A stretch of DNA of 54,413 nt from NCBI GenBank assembly GCA_025937895.1, contig JAICQL010000025.1:1-54413 (forward strand), in the 5' to 3' direction. Under the pieces are notes generated by a model. The model made no database searches, had not been told where the DNA came from, and saw only the letters and a program-made list of their open reading frames with translations. Shown here piece after piece: positions 8,777 through 18,600 of the stretch. A program made the translations under genes and the position numbers. Source of the DNA: Polyangiaceae bacterium. GTDB lineage: Bacteria; Myxococcota_A; Polyangia; Polyangiales; Polyangiaceae. Numbering within the stretch: the stretch's first letter is position 1; each line of letters begins with the position of its first letter.

Positions 8777-9845
8777 CGCAGATCTGGTTTCGGCCCTGGT
8801 GCTTGGCGCGGTACAGGCGCTCGTCCACCTGAGCGATCAGGTCCTCTTTGGTGTTCGACGGGCAGGAGCTGAGCGAGGCCACGCCGCCGCTGACCGTGAC
8901 GCGCAGAGTCACCCTGCCGACCTTCAGCTGCGCGTTCTGCACGGCCTGGCGCACCCGCTCGGCCACGCTGCTGGCGCCGCTCTGGGGAATTCCGCGCAAG
9001 AGCACCAGGAATTCTTCACCGCCGTAGCGCGCCAGCACGTCCTCGGTGCGCAGCTGGTCGCTGATGACCTCGGCGATGTTGCGCAGCACCAGATCGCCCG
9101 AGCTGTGCCCGTGCCGATCATTGACGCTCTTGAAGTAGTCGACGTCCAGCATGACGACGGACAGCTCGCTCTGGTGGCGCAGGGCGTACGCCAGCTCCTC
9201 GTCGAAGCGCTTGTCGATGAAGCGGCGATTGTACGCGCGCGTGAGCGCGTCCACCGTCGTCTCCTCGTACAGGCGCATCATGGCTTGCTCCTGCTTTTCG
9301 TCCATCATGCAGAAGCGGAAGCTGGCGTGGGGCCCGAACTGCAGCAGGTCCCCCTCCATCAGCGGCGCGCGCTTCACGCGCCGGCCCTCCAGGAAGGTGC
9401 CGTTGCTGGAGTCCAGGTCCTGGATGAAGTAGTGCCCGCGCGTGTGGAGCAGCAGCGCGTGCCGGCGGCTGACGCCCTCATCTCCAAGACGGAAATCCGA
9501 GGCCGCGCCTCGTCCGATCACCAGCTCGGCCGCCTCCAGCGAGAAGACCTGGCCGTTGGAGGGCCCGTCCACGCGCACCAGCACCCCGCGATCCCGGGCG
9601 GCGGCGGGCAAGCTCTCGCTCGCGGGCAGCTCGAACTGCTCGGTGATGGGCTCATCGTCGTCGTCGCGTCCGCCCATGAGCGGTGGCACGCTGGGCGGAG
9701 AGAGGTCGAGGCTGCCCTCGCTCAGCTGGCGGTACAGGCGCTGGATCTCTTCCTCGCGCGAGGCGCGCCGCATACCCGAGTCCTTGCGCTGCTCGGCGTC
9801 GGCGGAGGCGTCAGGTTCCAGCTCGGCACGATGTGGATTCGCCAC
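8769..9845 (-). CDS. FHA-GGDEF diguanylate cyclase
   Basis: 358 residues from GTG 9845. An acidic disordered N-terminus (about 1-85) is followed by an FHA phosphothreonine-binding domain at about 88-180, with the GRG, SRRHA and SSNGTF motifs. A short helical linker leads to a GGDEF domain at about 197-355. The active site GGEEF is at 275-279, and the inhibitory RxxD site (RTED, 266-269) is intact at the expected five-residue spacing. It should convert two GTP to cyclic-di-GMP with product inhibition. No TM segment is visible, so it is probably cytoplasmic. FHA domains read Thr phosphorylation, so this protein could link the Ser/Thr kinases nearby to c-di-GMP; that link is inference. Confidence 0.93.
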   Translation of the reverse strand: MANPHRAELEPDASADAEQRKDSGMRRASREEEIQRLYRQLSEGSLDLSPPSVPPLMGGRDDDDEPITEQFELPASESLPAAARDRGVLVRVDGPSNGQVFSLEAAELVIGRGAASDFRLGDEGVSRRHALLLHTRGHYFIQDLDSSNGTFLEGRRVKRAPLMEGDLLQFGPHASFRFCMMDEKQEQAMMRLYEETTVDALTRAYNRRFIDKRFDEELAYALRHQSELSVVMLDVDYFKSVNDRHGHSSGDLVLRNIAEVISDQLRTEDVLARYGGEEFLVLLRGIPQSGASSVAERVRQAVQNAQLKVGRVTLRVTVSGGVASLSSCPSNTKEDLIAQVDERLYRAKHQGRNQICAD

Positions 9846-9965
9846 GCGATCGACAACGACCCACTCTGAAACCTTCTTTATCAGCTCACGGCGATTTCGC
9901 AGGCAGGGCTGATGTGGCGAATTTGCTGGCCCTTCAGTGGGCCATGCTGTGGTCCGCCCAGTGCG

Positions 9966-9990
9966 GGCAAGCGCCGGCGCGGCGCTTGCC
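9966..9990 (-). terminator. Strong hairpin downstream of the DUF4015 gene
   Basis: A perfect 10-bp inverted repeat ggcaagcgcc / ggcgcttgcc with a 5-base loop lies 11 bases beyond the stop of the minus-strand gene at 10002. There is no T tract, as is common in very high-GC bacteria. A terminator or mRNA 3'-end stabiliser is likely. Confidence 0.6.
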
Positions 9991-10001
9991 GTGGCAGCGG
10001 T

Positions 10002-10994
10002 TCAGCCGGCGGCCTGATCCTTGTATTGGCGCAGAATCTCGAACAGCAAATCGTAGTGATTGCCGGCGCTCCAGGCCAGCCAGCCCTCGGCCTGGGCCTC
10101 GCGCACTGCACGCAGCTGTGCACGGATGTACTTGACACGCTCGACGGTGTTCATCTTCTTGCGGAAGTTGAACAGCTCGATGTAGGCCAGCACCGGCACC
10201 TGCTGCTCACCCATCTGGCGCTTGATGCCCTTGAGCGAGGTGAAGACCGTCTCGAAAGGGCGCTGAGAGCTCTCGGCGTAGGGCGCGTAGTGGGATGGAT
10301 AGACCATCGGGCAGACCGCGTCGATCTCCGGGGCAAAGATGCTGATGTCCTGCCCGATGTGCATCGAAGGCGCGAGCCCGACCTCGCCGAACACGTCGAT
10401 CTGCAGCTGCGCCCCGTGCTCGTTCACGCGCTTCTTGAAGAAGCGCAGCACCTCACGGACGTTGAGCGCGTTGGAGGGCGACGCTCGGTTCTTGGAGCTG
10501 TAGCGGATGTAGTCGAGCTGGATGTCCTTGGCGCCGAGATCGAGCGCATATTTGGCCAGCTTCCAGCGCTCCTCCCAGTAGGCCTTGCTGGTGATCTGCT
10601 CATGAGTGCCGCCATCGGGAAACATGGTAATGCGCGGCACGTAGCGCAGACCGTGCTCCTGGATGCGCTGGATGGCACTCTTGTACTTGGCGCTGGGCCA
10701 CCACAGGTCGACCACCATCGTGTCCACGCCGACTTCCAGCGAGTTGTTGATCAGGTGATCGAGCTTGCTCTTCTTCAGCGCGGTGTATTGCTGCACATAA
10801 ATGCCCTGCGTCTTGAAAGGGCGGGCAGGGGCCGCAGCGGCCGTCGCAGCAGCCGTGGCCTCTGTGGCATTGGCCGCTGCAGCGGCGGATTGGAAGAAGA
10901 AGCAGAGTGCGAGGAGCACCGCGAGATGGATGTGCACGGCGCCGGTTCTAGCAAAGACGATGCCTCGCGCTCTATCGATGAGATGTGATCGCAT
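10002..10994 (-). CDS. DUF4015-family putative glycoside hydrolase, exported
   Basis: About 330 residues. ATG 10994 is preceded by GAGG four bases upstream. A long positively charged N-region and hydrophobic stretch (LAVLLALCFFFQSAAAA) look like a signal peptide. The core has the features of the DUF4015 TIM-barrel family: KTQGIYVQQYTALKKSKLDH at the first strand, a VDTMVVDLWWPS strand, AKDIQLDYIRYSS, QIDVFGEV and AVCPMVYPSHYAPYAES. Members are annotated only as putative glycoside hydrolases; substrate and activity are unknown. Expected location is periplasm or outside. It is followed by a strong hairpin. Confidence 0.8.
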   Translation of the reverse strand: MRSHLIDRARGIVFARTGAVHIHLAVLLALCFFFQSAAAAANATEATAAATAAAAPARPFKTQGIYVQQYTALKKSKLDHLINNSLEVGVDTMVVDLWWPSAKYKSAIQRIQEHGLRYVPRITMFPDGGTHEQITSKAYWEERWKLAKYALDLGAKDIQLDYIRYSSKNRASPSNALNVREVLRFFKKRVNEHGAQLQIDVFGEVGLAPSMHIGQDISIFAPEIDAVCPMVYPSHYAPYAESSQRPFETVFTSLKGIKRQMGEQQVPVLAYIELFNFRKKMNTVERVKYIRAQLRAVREAQAEGWLAWSAGNHYDLLFEILRQYKDQAAG

Positions 10995-11436
10995 TCTTCC
11001 TCGGGGTTTGCTGCTGGCGGCGGCGCTCGACTGGCACACGCACATCAGAGTCGTCAGATTCTTGACCTTGAAGCGCAGCGGACCTCGCGCTGCAACACAG
11101 CGCTGCTGGCGCGCGTTTCACGAAAGAAATGAGCCTGGCGCGTGCGCCCGGCGCGCGACCGCGACCGGTGACTTGCCACTGTCACAAACATGACGGCGCG
11201 CAGCACCGGTTACCCGAGAGCAAACGAGACAGAGGGCTCGAACGTGTCGGTGTCGCGCCGCCAACGTCGTCATGCTGCCGCCGGATGGCAGCAATCGCGC
11301 GAGCGGCTCGCCGGGCACGAGTGTGCGCAGGGCGCAGCCGTGCGGCGCTCGCACACCACACGGGTGGAGGCAGCTCCAGCGATGCTCCGCATCGACACGT
11401 CAGCTGCGATGAGCCAGCAGCTGCGCCGCCGGTGGC
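10995..11436. other. Intergenic region, no gene seen
   Basis: About 440 bases between two minus-strand genes. Short open frames here have no family resemblance and no consistent coding bias. At the right end an inverted repeat, tgagcca (11410-11416) with tggctca (11433-11439), overlaps the stop codon of the gene at 11437; it could form a hairpin ending that gene's mRNA. Promoter elements for the gene at 10994 should lie at the left end but none could be assigned. Confidence 0.5.
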
Positions 11437-12486
11437 TCAGCCGCGATCGTACTTGGAGATCAGCGAGCGGATGGGATCCGGCACGGGGCTGGACAGACGA
11501 ATGGTGCGCCGCAGGCGGCGCAGCAGCGACTGTGGATACGGATCGTTCTCATCCTGCGCCGGCATCGGCGGAAGCTGGCTATCCGGCGCCAGCTCGAAGC
11601 GGCTCTGGTCGAGCTCCGCGGCCTCGGCCTGCAGCTTTGCCTTGAGCTGCTCGTGCACCCGAGCAGCGGCGCTGGTGGCACGCAGCGAGCGCTGGTGAAG
11701 GGGGCTCCTGTCCGTGCGCTGCTCGGGGGATTGACCCTGGCGCGCGGAGATGCCGCGCGCAGCAGCGCCGGTGCCATGATCGCGAAGCTCTGGCTCGGGA
11801 TCGAGGAAAGCGGCGGGTGGCAGCTCCGGTCCCGCATCACGCAGCGCCCGTGCGGCTGCACTGGGCCGCGGGGGCGCACCGGGCTGCGGGGCTGCACTGG
11901 GCTGCGGGGGCGCACTGGGCTGCGGGGGCGCACTGGGCTGCGGCGGAGTGCCGGGCTGCGCGGGTGGCTCGGCATGGGCCGCCCCTGCTGCGTGCACCGA
12001 GGGCACCGAGGGCTCGGCAACTGCACTACTCGCCGTTGCCAGCGGCTCCAGCTCCAGACCAGGGTTGAACACCGCGGCCACGGCTGGCGGCAACACCGCC
12101 GCGGGCAACCCTCCGGGCGCCGGCGTGCCCGGCGTTGCAGGGGTGCCCTCGCTCGCCGATGGCGGCGTGGGCGTGGCGCTCCGCGCGGAGCTCGAGCGCC
12201 TGGACTTGCCGCCGCCCGTGCCGGCACGAGTGCGCGGGGCGCCGCTCCTGCTGCCGTGGCTGCTGGCCCCGTCCGCGCCCCCGACCTCGGCCGGTGGCGG
12301 ACGCGATGGGCTGCGGCCGTTGCGGCTCGAGCCCGCGGGTGAGGAGGGCGGCGCAGGCGGCTCGGAGCGAATGCGACGCTTGCTCTCCCACACCGGAGTG
12401 AAGAACCCGGAGCGCTGGTCAAAGTCTCCGACCTTGAAGTTCTTCGAGGGATTGCTGGACTCGATGTCGCGATCGTCGGTGCTCAT
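11437..12486 (-). CDS. Pro/Ala/Ser-rich disordered protein of unknown function
   Basis: About 349 residues from ATG 12486, which has an excellent ribosome binding site (GAGGAGG, 5 bases upstream). The N-terminus MSTDDRDIESSNPSKNFKVG is polar, followed by GFFTPVWESKRR. Residues 40-260 are Pro/Ala/Ser/Arg-rich with tandem PPQPSA hexapeptides encoded around 11868-11958. The C-terminal 90 residues are more ordered and charged, with a helical stretch (RVHEQLKAKLQAEAAELDQS) and an end rich in Arg (LLRRLRRTIRLSS). No signal peptide, TM or known domain is visible. It is probably a cytoplasmic, mostly disordered protein. Confidence 0.7.
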   Translation of the reverse strand: MSTDDRDIESSNPSKNFKVGDFDQRSGFFTPVWESKRRIRSEPPAPPSSPAGSSRNGRSPSRPPPAEVGGADGASSHGSRSGAPRTRAGTGGGKSRRSSSARSATPTPPSASEGTPATPGTPAPGGLPAAVLPPAVAAVFNPGLELEPLATASSAVAEPSVPSVHAAGAAHAEPPAQPGTPPQPSAPPQPSAPPQPSAAPQPGAPPRPSAAARALRDAGPELPPAAFLDPEPELRDHGTGAAARGISARQGQSPEQRTDRSPLHQRSLRATSAAARVHEQLKAKLQAEAAELDQSRFELAPDSQLPPMPAQDENDPYPQSLLRRLRRTIRLSSPVPDPIRSLISKYDRG

Positions 12487-12658
12487 GCGGCCTCCTCGAA
12501 TCGGACCCATGTGTAGCACGGCGCGCGGAAGGGCTGGAGCAAAGCCTCGCGGCAGCGCCAGAGAAGCGGAACCATCAGGGGGGCGGCGCGCCGCGTTGGA
12601 GCACCCGTACCCAGATGAAACCACAGTCCTTGCTCACCGCAGCGCCGGGGAGCGGGGC

Positions 12659-14542
12659 TCAAGGCGCTGCAACATCCTCTCGGCAGCTGGGTCGGTCACC
12701 GGACCGGGGGGTTGCGCCAGGGGTAACCACGCAGCCCGACGTGCAGGCTTTTTCCAGCTCCCGCTCTTGTCCGTCCGCCGAGCAGCGATACAGCGAGCCG
12801 CCAAAACACAGCGGCTCGAGCGGGCGGCAGAGATCACACTGTCCGTGCCTCGCGTCGCAGTAGTTGTCCGCGCCGCAGTCGCGCACGTTGCGGAAGCCGG
12901 TGCCCGCCTCGTCGCACACCTGGAGCGTGAGGCCCTGCGTGTCTTCGCCGGGCTCGGCCACCCGCGGCGTGGCCCCCGGGGTCACGCAGCGGTGCTCTCC
13001 AGGGCGACACACGTTGGGCCTGCACGCACCCGCGGCTGCATCGCAGGCAGCGCCGCTCACGCAGCGCTCCACCGGCTGCCAGCCGCCGGCGGCGCAGCGC
13101 TCCAGGAACTGGCCACTGCAGCGCAGGCTGCCATCGCTGCAGCCTGGTACGGGATTGCAGCTGCCCTCACCGCTCAGCTCACAGCTGGCAGCGACGCGCT
13201 CCGGCGGCGCCTCCGGGCCCAGCTGGGCCAGGGCGCGGCAGTCACTCGTGGTCTGCCAGGCATTCTTCCCGGCGCTGCAGCGCTGCAGCTTGCCGTCGCG
13301 GCTGCAGCGCAGCTCGCCCTGGCGGCAGAGCGGCGGGTCACAGCGCTTGGCGCTGCCGTTGCACAGCTCGGCGCTCTCGCACGTGGCGATGGGGATCCAG
13401 GCCGTGCCATCCACGTTGCAGCGCTCGAGCGCGGCGCCGTTGCAGCGATACTCCGTGACCTCGCAGACCGGCGCGCGGCAGCCGTCACGGGCATCACACT
13501 GGGCAGCGCCGGCGCAGGTCGCCTCCACCCGCCAGGTGCGCTCCGCCGTGCAGACCTGATACTCGTTGCCGCTGCACTGCGTGGTGCCCTCGCTGCAGTC
13601 CTCCGGCGTACAGGCGCCGAGCGAGGCGTTGCAGCGCCCGGGGCTGCCGCAGTCCTGCACTGGCGTGCTGTACCCGGTGCGATCGGCGTTGCAGCGCAGG
13701 AGCTGTGAGCCGTCGCAGCGGTATTTGCCCGGGGTGCAGCCGGGCGGCGTGCAGCCGAGCTGCGCCAGCTCGCTGAGGGGCAAGCGCGCGGCCTGCAGAT
13801 CGCCGAGCACGTTGCTCAGATCGTTGCAGTGCAGGAGGTTGAGACAGGTCTCGACGAACTCCCACTCGGCCTGGCGATCATTGCACCGCAGCAGCTCGCC
13901 ATTGTCGCACTTGAAGGGGCTGGGCAGGTCCGACTGGCCGTCGCCGCGCACGTCCGTGCAGCCCGTGATGCGGCAGCCGCTCTCGCCGGCGCTGCTGTCG
14001 CACACGACGGGGCTCTGGCACTGCGCCACCAGCGACCAGCCACCAGCACGGCACTCCTGCAGCGCGCCCTGGTTGCACTGCAGCAAGGGGGTGGTCGCGC
14101 TGCAGGCTTGCTCGGTGCAGCGCCCGAGGCTGGTGCTGCACTGCGCGGCGCTGGGGCAGGTGGTCAGCGGTGCCCAGCCGGTCTGCTCGTCATTGCACAC
14201 GCTGAGCACGGCCCCTTCACAGCGGAACTCGCCGGCGGCGCAGGCGGGTGGCTGGCACCCCAGGCCATCCGGGCAGCGCGCGGGGTCGTCGCAGCACAGC
14301 GCCGGCGTGGAGCAGACGCGGGCGGTGCGAAAGCCTCGCTGGTCCGCCCGGCAGAGCTGCAGCGCCGCGCCCTCGCAGCGCACCTCGAGCGGTGCGCACA
14401 CCGGAGGCGGTGGCGGCTCCAGGCTGCCCGCGGCCCCCTCCGGAGCCAGGACCAGGCCGTCAGCGCCGAGGATCTGCGCGCAAGCGGTGGCCAGCAGCAG
14501 CAGGAGCCCGGCGCCTCGCGAGAGCGGCGCCCCTCGCGGCAT
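12659..14542 (-). CDS. Large Cys-rich repeat lipoprotein
   Basis: 627 residues from ATG 14542, which shares one base with the TGA of the upstream TPR gene (TGATG). The N-terminus has a hydrophobic signal ending LLLATACAQ, a plausible but non-ideal lipobox. The rest is a series of about a dozen Cys-rich modules of roughly 45-50 residues. Each follows the theme C..GE.RC.G..L..C......W.....C.....C, for example CAAGEFRCEGAVLSVCN and CTPGKYRCDGSQLLRCN. Such proteins are abundant in Polyangia and are thought to be disulfide-stabilised surface proteins. It is the last gene of the operon headed by the predicted pseudokinase at 18689. Confidence 0.85.
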   Translation of the reverse strand: MPRGAPLSRGAGLLLLLATACAQILGADGLVLAPEGAAGSLEPPPPPVCAPLEVRCEGAALQLCRADQRGFRTARVCSTPALCCDDPARCPDGLGCQPPACAAGEFRCEGAVLSVCNDEQTGWAPLTTCPSAAQCSTSLGRCTEQACSATTPLLQCNQGALQECRAGGWSLVAQCQSPVVCDSSAGESGCRITGCTDVRGDGQSDLPSPFKCDNGELLRCNDRQAEWEFVETCLNLLHCNDLSNVLGDLQAARLPLSELAQLGCTPPGCTPGKYRCDGSQLLRCNADRTGYSTPVQDCGSPGRCNASLGACTPEDCSEGTTQCSGNEYQVCTAERTWRVEATCAGAAQCDARDGCRAPVCEVTEYRCNGAALERCNVDGTAWIPIATCESAELCNGSAKRCDPPLCRQGELRCSRDGKLQRCSAGKNAWQTTSDCRALAQLGPEAPPERVAASCELSGEGSCNPVPGCSDGSLRCSGQFLERCAAGGWQPVERCVSGAACDAAAGACRPNVCRPGEHRCVTPGATPRVAEPGEDTQGLTLQVCDEAGTGFRNVRDCGADNYCDARHGQCDLCRPLEPLCFGGSLYRCSADGQERELEKACTSGCVVTPGATPRSGDRPSCREDVAAP

Positions 14543-15594
14543 CAGAAGCTTCCCACGGCCCCGATCGTACCAAAGCCGACGTAGGGCAGCACCTTGGCCT
14601 GTTCGCCATCGGGATCACTGCCGGACTCATCAGGGGCGGTGAGCAGCAGGATGAGACCGGTGGCAGCCAGGGCGCCGCCAGCGATGAAGGAGATGGTCGC
14701 GGTGGAGGCGAACAGGTCCAGGTCCCGCTTGTCTTGCTTGGCCTCGGCTCGCTTCGAGAAGCTGGGGTCGTCCACCACCAGGCAGTAGTTGCCGTCGCGG
14801 TCCGGACAGAGATCGAGCAGATCCTGGCGGGCGTTGATCGCGAGCAAGCCGGTGACCCCGCCCACGGCCAGGCCCACGCCACCCAGCCCGAGTGTGAGAT
14901 AGCCCAGGGTGTTCTGCGAGATGAACGCGGGTTCGCCGCCGTCCTCCGTCATCACCGGGCCGCCGCTGTCGTTCAGGGCGATCGCGGCCTGCTGCCGGGG
15001 CAGGGCGATCATCTTCAGCTCGATCTGCGGCAAGTGCTCGCCTTCAGCCAGCTGTACCTCGGCCTCCGCCGTTCGGTAGCCCTCTGCCGTGGCCCGCACC
15101 TGCAACGTGCCCGGGTCCACGGGACGCTGCGCGCCGAGCGCGGAGCGGGGGATCACCGCGTTGTTCAGCCGTACCTCGACCACGTCGGGGTTGGCACCCA
15201 CCACGTTCACGGACACCCAGGCCAGGCGCGGCTCGACCGCCTTGACCTCGACCTTTGCCTCCGACAGCGCGCGCCGGAACGCATCGGGCGCGTCCGGCGC
15301 CACTCCTTCGCGGATCACCTTGCGATAGATCTCGTGAGCCTCCACCAGCCGGCCCTGGCCCACACGCGCGCGCGCCAGGCGCACCAGAAAGGTCGGGGCG
15401 CTGAGCAGGTCATTGGCCCGCTCGAAGCGATCGGCGGCGGTGTCGAAGTCGCCCTTCTTCAGGGCGATCTGCCCTTCGGTGGCCAGGCGACGCGCCGTGG
15501 CCCGGTCCGCCGCGGACGGCCCATCCTGAGCGACCGCCAGCCCAGGCCCGAGGCTGATCGCTGCCAGCAAAGCGAGAGATAAGCGAAGTTTCAT
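14542..15594 (-). CDS. TPR / PEGA-like envelope protein with two TM segments
   Basis: 350 residues from ATG 15594, with a signal peptide (MKLRLSLALLAAISLGPGLA, then VAQ). The region from about 30 to 115 is TPR-like (ATEGQIALKKGDFDTAADRF, VRLARARVGQGRLVEAHEIY). A PEGA-like domain follows (around VSVNVVGANPDVVEVRLNN to VRATAEGYRTAEAEVQLAEG). Two TM segments (LGYLTLGLGGVGLAVGGVTG and STATISFIAGGALAATGLIL) are separated by about 50 residues that include one Cys pair. The tail GFGTIGAVGSF ends in Phe. It sits 8 bases after the pseudokinase stop and overlaps the Cys-rich lipoprotein gene, so the three are almost certainly co-transcribed. Architecture matches the TPR proteins at 1491 and 38095. Confidence 0.85.
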   Translation of the reverse strand: MKLRLSLALLAAISLGPGLAVAQDGPSAADRATARRLATEGQIALKKGDFDTAADRFERANDLLSAPTFLVRLARARVGQGRLVEAHEIYRKVIREGVAPDAPDAFRRALSEAKVEVKAVEPRLAWVSVNVVGANPDVVEVRLNNAVIPRSALGAQRPVDPGTLQVRATAEGYRTAEAEVQLAEGEHLPQIELKMIALPRQQAAIALNDSGGPVMTEDGGEPAFISQNTLGYLTLGLGGVGLAVGGVTGLLAINARQDLLDLCPDRDGNYCLVVDDPSFSKRAEAKQDKRDLDLFASTATISFIAGGALAATGLILLLTAPDESGSDPDGEQAKVLPYVGFGTIGAVGSF

Positions 15595-15602
15595 GGCTCC
15601 CT

Positions 15603-18600
15603 TCAGATACCAAAGTCGAAGTCTGGATTGACGGGCCGCGGAGGCGCTGAGTCGCCTGGCTTGCGCTGCGGCACCGCGCGGGGCGCAGGAGGCTCCGACG
15701 CGGGCGCCGGGCGCGGCGCGGGAGGAGCGCTAGCCGACGGTGGCGGAGAAGCCAGTGCAGAGCTGGACGCGCGCGGGGCCGGCGGCGGGGAAGGGGCGGG
15801 CCCGCTCTGCGAGCCGTGTCCAGCCGGCAGCGGCGCAGGGGAAGGGCTGGACGGCTTCACCGCGTCTGCCGGAGGGGGCGCCGGACGCGGAGGCACGACC
15901 AGGCCAGGTGCCAGCTCTTCCCCGGGCAGAGCCGAGCCCGGCGCAGCGGTGCTGCTGGTGGGCTGGCTGCTGATTGGCTGGCTGCCGGGCGACTGGCTGC
16001 CGGGGGGCTCCCCAGCGCTCGCAGCCGTGCCGGACACCTCGGGTGCGGAGCCCGGCGGCACGCTGCGGGAGCCTGGCGCCTCGGTTGCGGCGGGCGACGC
16101 GCCGTCCCGCCCCGAGAGCGAGCCGGTGGTCTGCCCGAGCATGCCCGTACCCGACACCGGGGACCGCCCCAGCGCGAAGATGACCAGCGCAGCGGCGGAG
16201 CAGACCAGCAGACCCGCGACCAGGTGCGGGCGGTGGTCGGGATCCGTCAGCACCACGCGCAGCGTGTTGGACGTGCGATTGCGCCAGCTGCGAGGGCCGT
16301 CTCGGTCCTCCTGAGCTACTTCCTGCGCCAGCAGCTCGTCATCGCGGATGTCCTCCAGCCGCGCGCCCCGTGCGGCGGCGCGCGGGCGAGGGAAGGGCAC
16401 CGTGGAGTGGCCCAGGCGCCGCAAGGGGACGACCGAGTCCACCGCCTCGTCGTCTGCCGAGACCTCGATGCTGCGGCAGGGGGTGCCGGCGATGACGAGC
16501 GACTGCCCCGGGCTGGCCGCTGCAGGGCTGGCGGCGACCGCGGCAGGCGCTGCGGCGGGGTTTGCTGCCGGCGCGGGCGCGGGGGGCAATGCCGAAGGAG
16601 GAATGATGCCCACCAGCGTCTTGCGGGTGCCGACCCCCAGATCGCGCAGCGCGGGGGGCAGCAGCCCGAAATCTCCGCCGGGCGCTGGCGCTGCGAGCTC
16701 CCCGCCCGCATCCATGGGGGCCGGGTCAGGCGCTGGCGCCGGGCTGGGGGCAATGGCTGATGCGCCGTTCTTGTTGAGCATCAGCGACAGCGCAGCAGGC
16801 CCGATGCCGGCGACGGTCGTGGACGTGATGTTCGGGCGCTGCGGCTCGGCGGCTGCCGCGCTGGCCTCAATGCCGCGTTGCGCCGGGCGGGATTGCGGGC
16901 GCGGAGGGGTAGGCTCCGGGCGGCGCTCCTCGCGAGCGAAAGCGTTCGAGGCTGCCTGGCCCGCAGCGGCGGCGGCCACAGCGGGAGCGCTGGGGGCACC
17001 ACCGAGACCTGCTGCCGTGGAGGCTACCCGAGCAGCGCCTGGCCCGTTGCCGGCCAGCGGCGAGCTGCCCAGGCCCGCGGCCGTGGTGCTGGCCGGGAGC
17101 GCTGGCGCGCGCCCGGGCGCGGCAGCATCGCTGGCAAGCGGGCTGGCTGCGTCAGCAGCGGAGCCGGCGGAGGCCGCAGGCGCCGGGGCCGTTGCAGGCG
17201 AGAAACCTGCGGGGGCGGCTGCTGCGGCATCGGGAGATGCCGCAGGGGCGGGGTCCGCGCCGGGCGACACAGCCGTGTCCGACAAGACCGCTGCCGAGGG
17301 AGCAGCCACCGGCTCGGATACGTTCGCCGAGGCGCCGACGGCTGGACCGGCGGGGGATGGTGACGGAGCAGCGGGAGCGAGGGCAGAAGGCCAGGCCGCA
17401 GAAGGCAGGGCCGCAGCGGGCAGATCAGCAGGGCTCGCTGCTGCGACCACACCGGGTGAGCTGCGGGTCTTTGCAGCGCCCGAGGCTGCCTGACCCGAGG
17501 CTGCCTGACCCCCCGAGGCATCGGTGGGGACAGCAGGCTCGGCGCCCTGCAGCGCTTCAGCGCTGCCGTTGAGCTCGCCCGTGCGCTGCTTGCCGGCTGC
17601 GGGCCTGCTGGCGGCCGCCTTGCTGGCTGCGGGCGGCCTGCTGGGGGCGCGCTGCGCTGGCGAGGAGGGCGAAGTTGCGGTGCTAGCCGATGCGCCACCC
17701 GTGAGGGTGGGCGCGCGCGTCTTGCCGGGCGTGGCTTCGCCGGCGCGCGGCGTGCTGGCCTCGGTGCGCCAGACCAGCCCTTGCCCGACCGGGCTGATGC
17801 GATCGGGCAGCGAAGCGGAGCGCTGCGTGCGCGAGCTGCGCAGCGCGGGGGCCAGGGCCCGCGCCAGCGACGTGGAAAAGTCACTCGGGGTCGCGAACTG
17901 CTGCTCCAGCGCCTGCGTCCACCACACGTCAAACGTGGCGGGTAGGTTGGCGATGGTGCTGGGGCGCGCGGCCCTGCGCTCCAGGATGGCCTGCAGCACC
18001 TCGCTCAGATCCATGCCCAGGAAGGGGGCGCGCCCGGTCAGCGCCTCGTACACGATGACCGCGAGCGCCCACAGATCTGCCTGCCCGCCGCGCGGCACGC
18101 GCCCGAGGATGATATCCGGGCTCAAGTACAGGGGGGTACCGACGATCTGCCCCGGAGTGCGGCGAGCCTGTGAGCCCAGCAGCGGCCGCGCGATGCGCGA
18201 GGCTACCCCGAAGCCGAGCAGCTTGAGCTGCCGGGACGAATCCCCAGGGCGGTCGGCGAAGAACAGGTTCTCCGGCTTCAGATCGCCATGGCTGTAGCCG
18301 GCTGCGTGCACGAGGGCCAGCGCCTGGCAGGTCTCCTGCACGATCGAATACACGGTCTGTACGTCTTGCTTCGGGTTGCGCTCGAACAGCGAACGCAGGC
18401 ACTCGCCCTCGCACCAGCGCCAGGCGATGTAGCGCAGGGAGTGCCAGCTGCCGGAGCCCACGCGCTCCGGGAAGTAGTCACCGGTGAGCTCGCGCGAGAG
18501 CCGATCTTCCAGCGAGAAGCGGGCGAGCGCCTCTGGATGATCATTCATGGAGCGGTGCAACAGCTTGATCGCGCAGGTCGAGTCCGTGACCTGATCCTGC

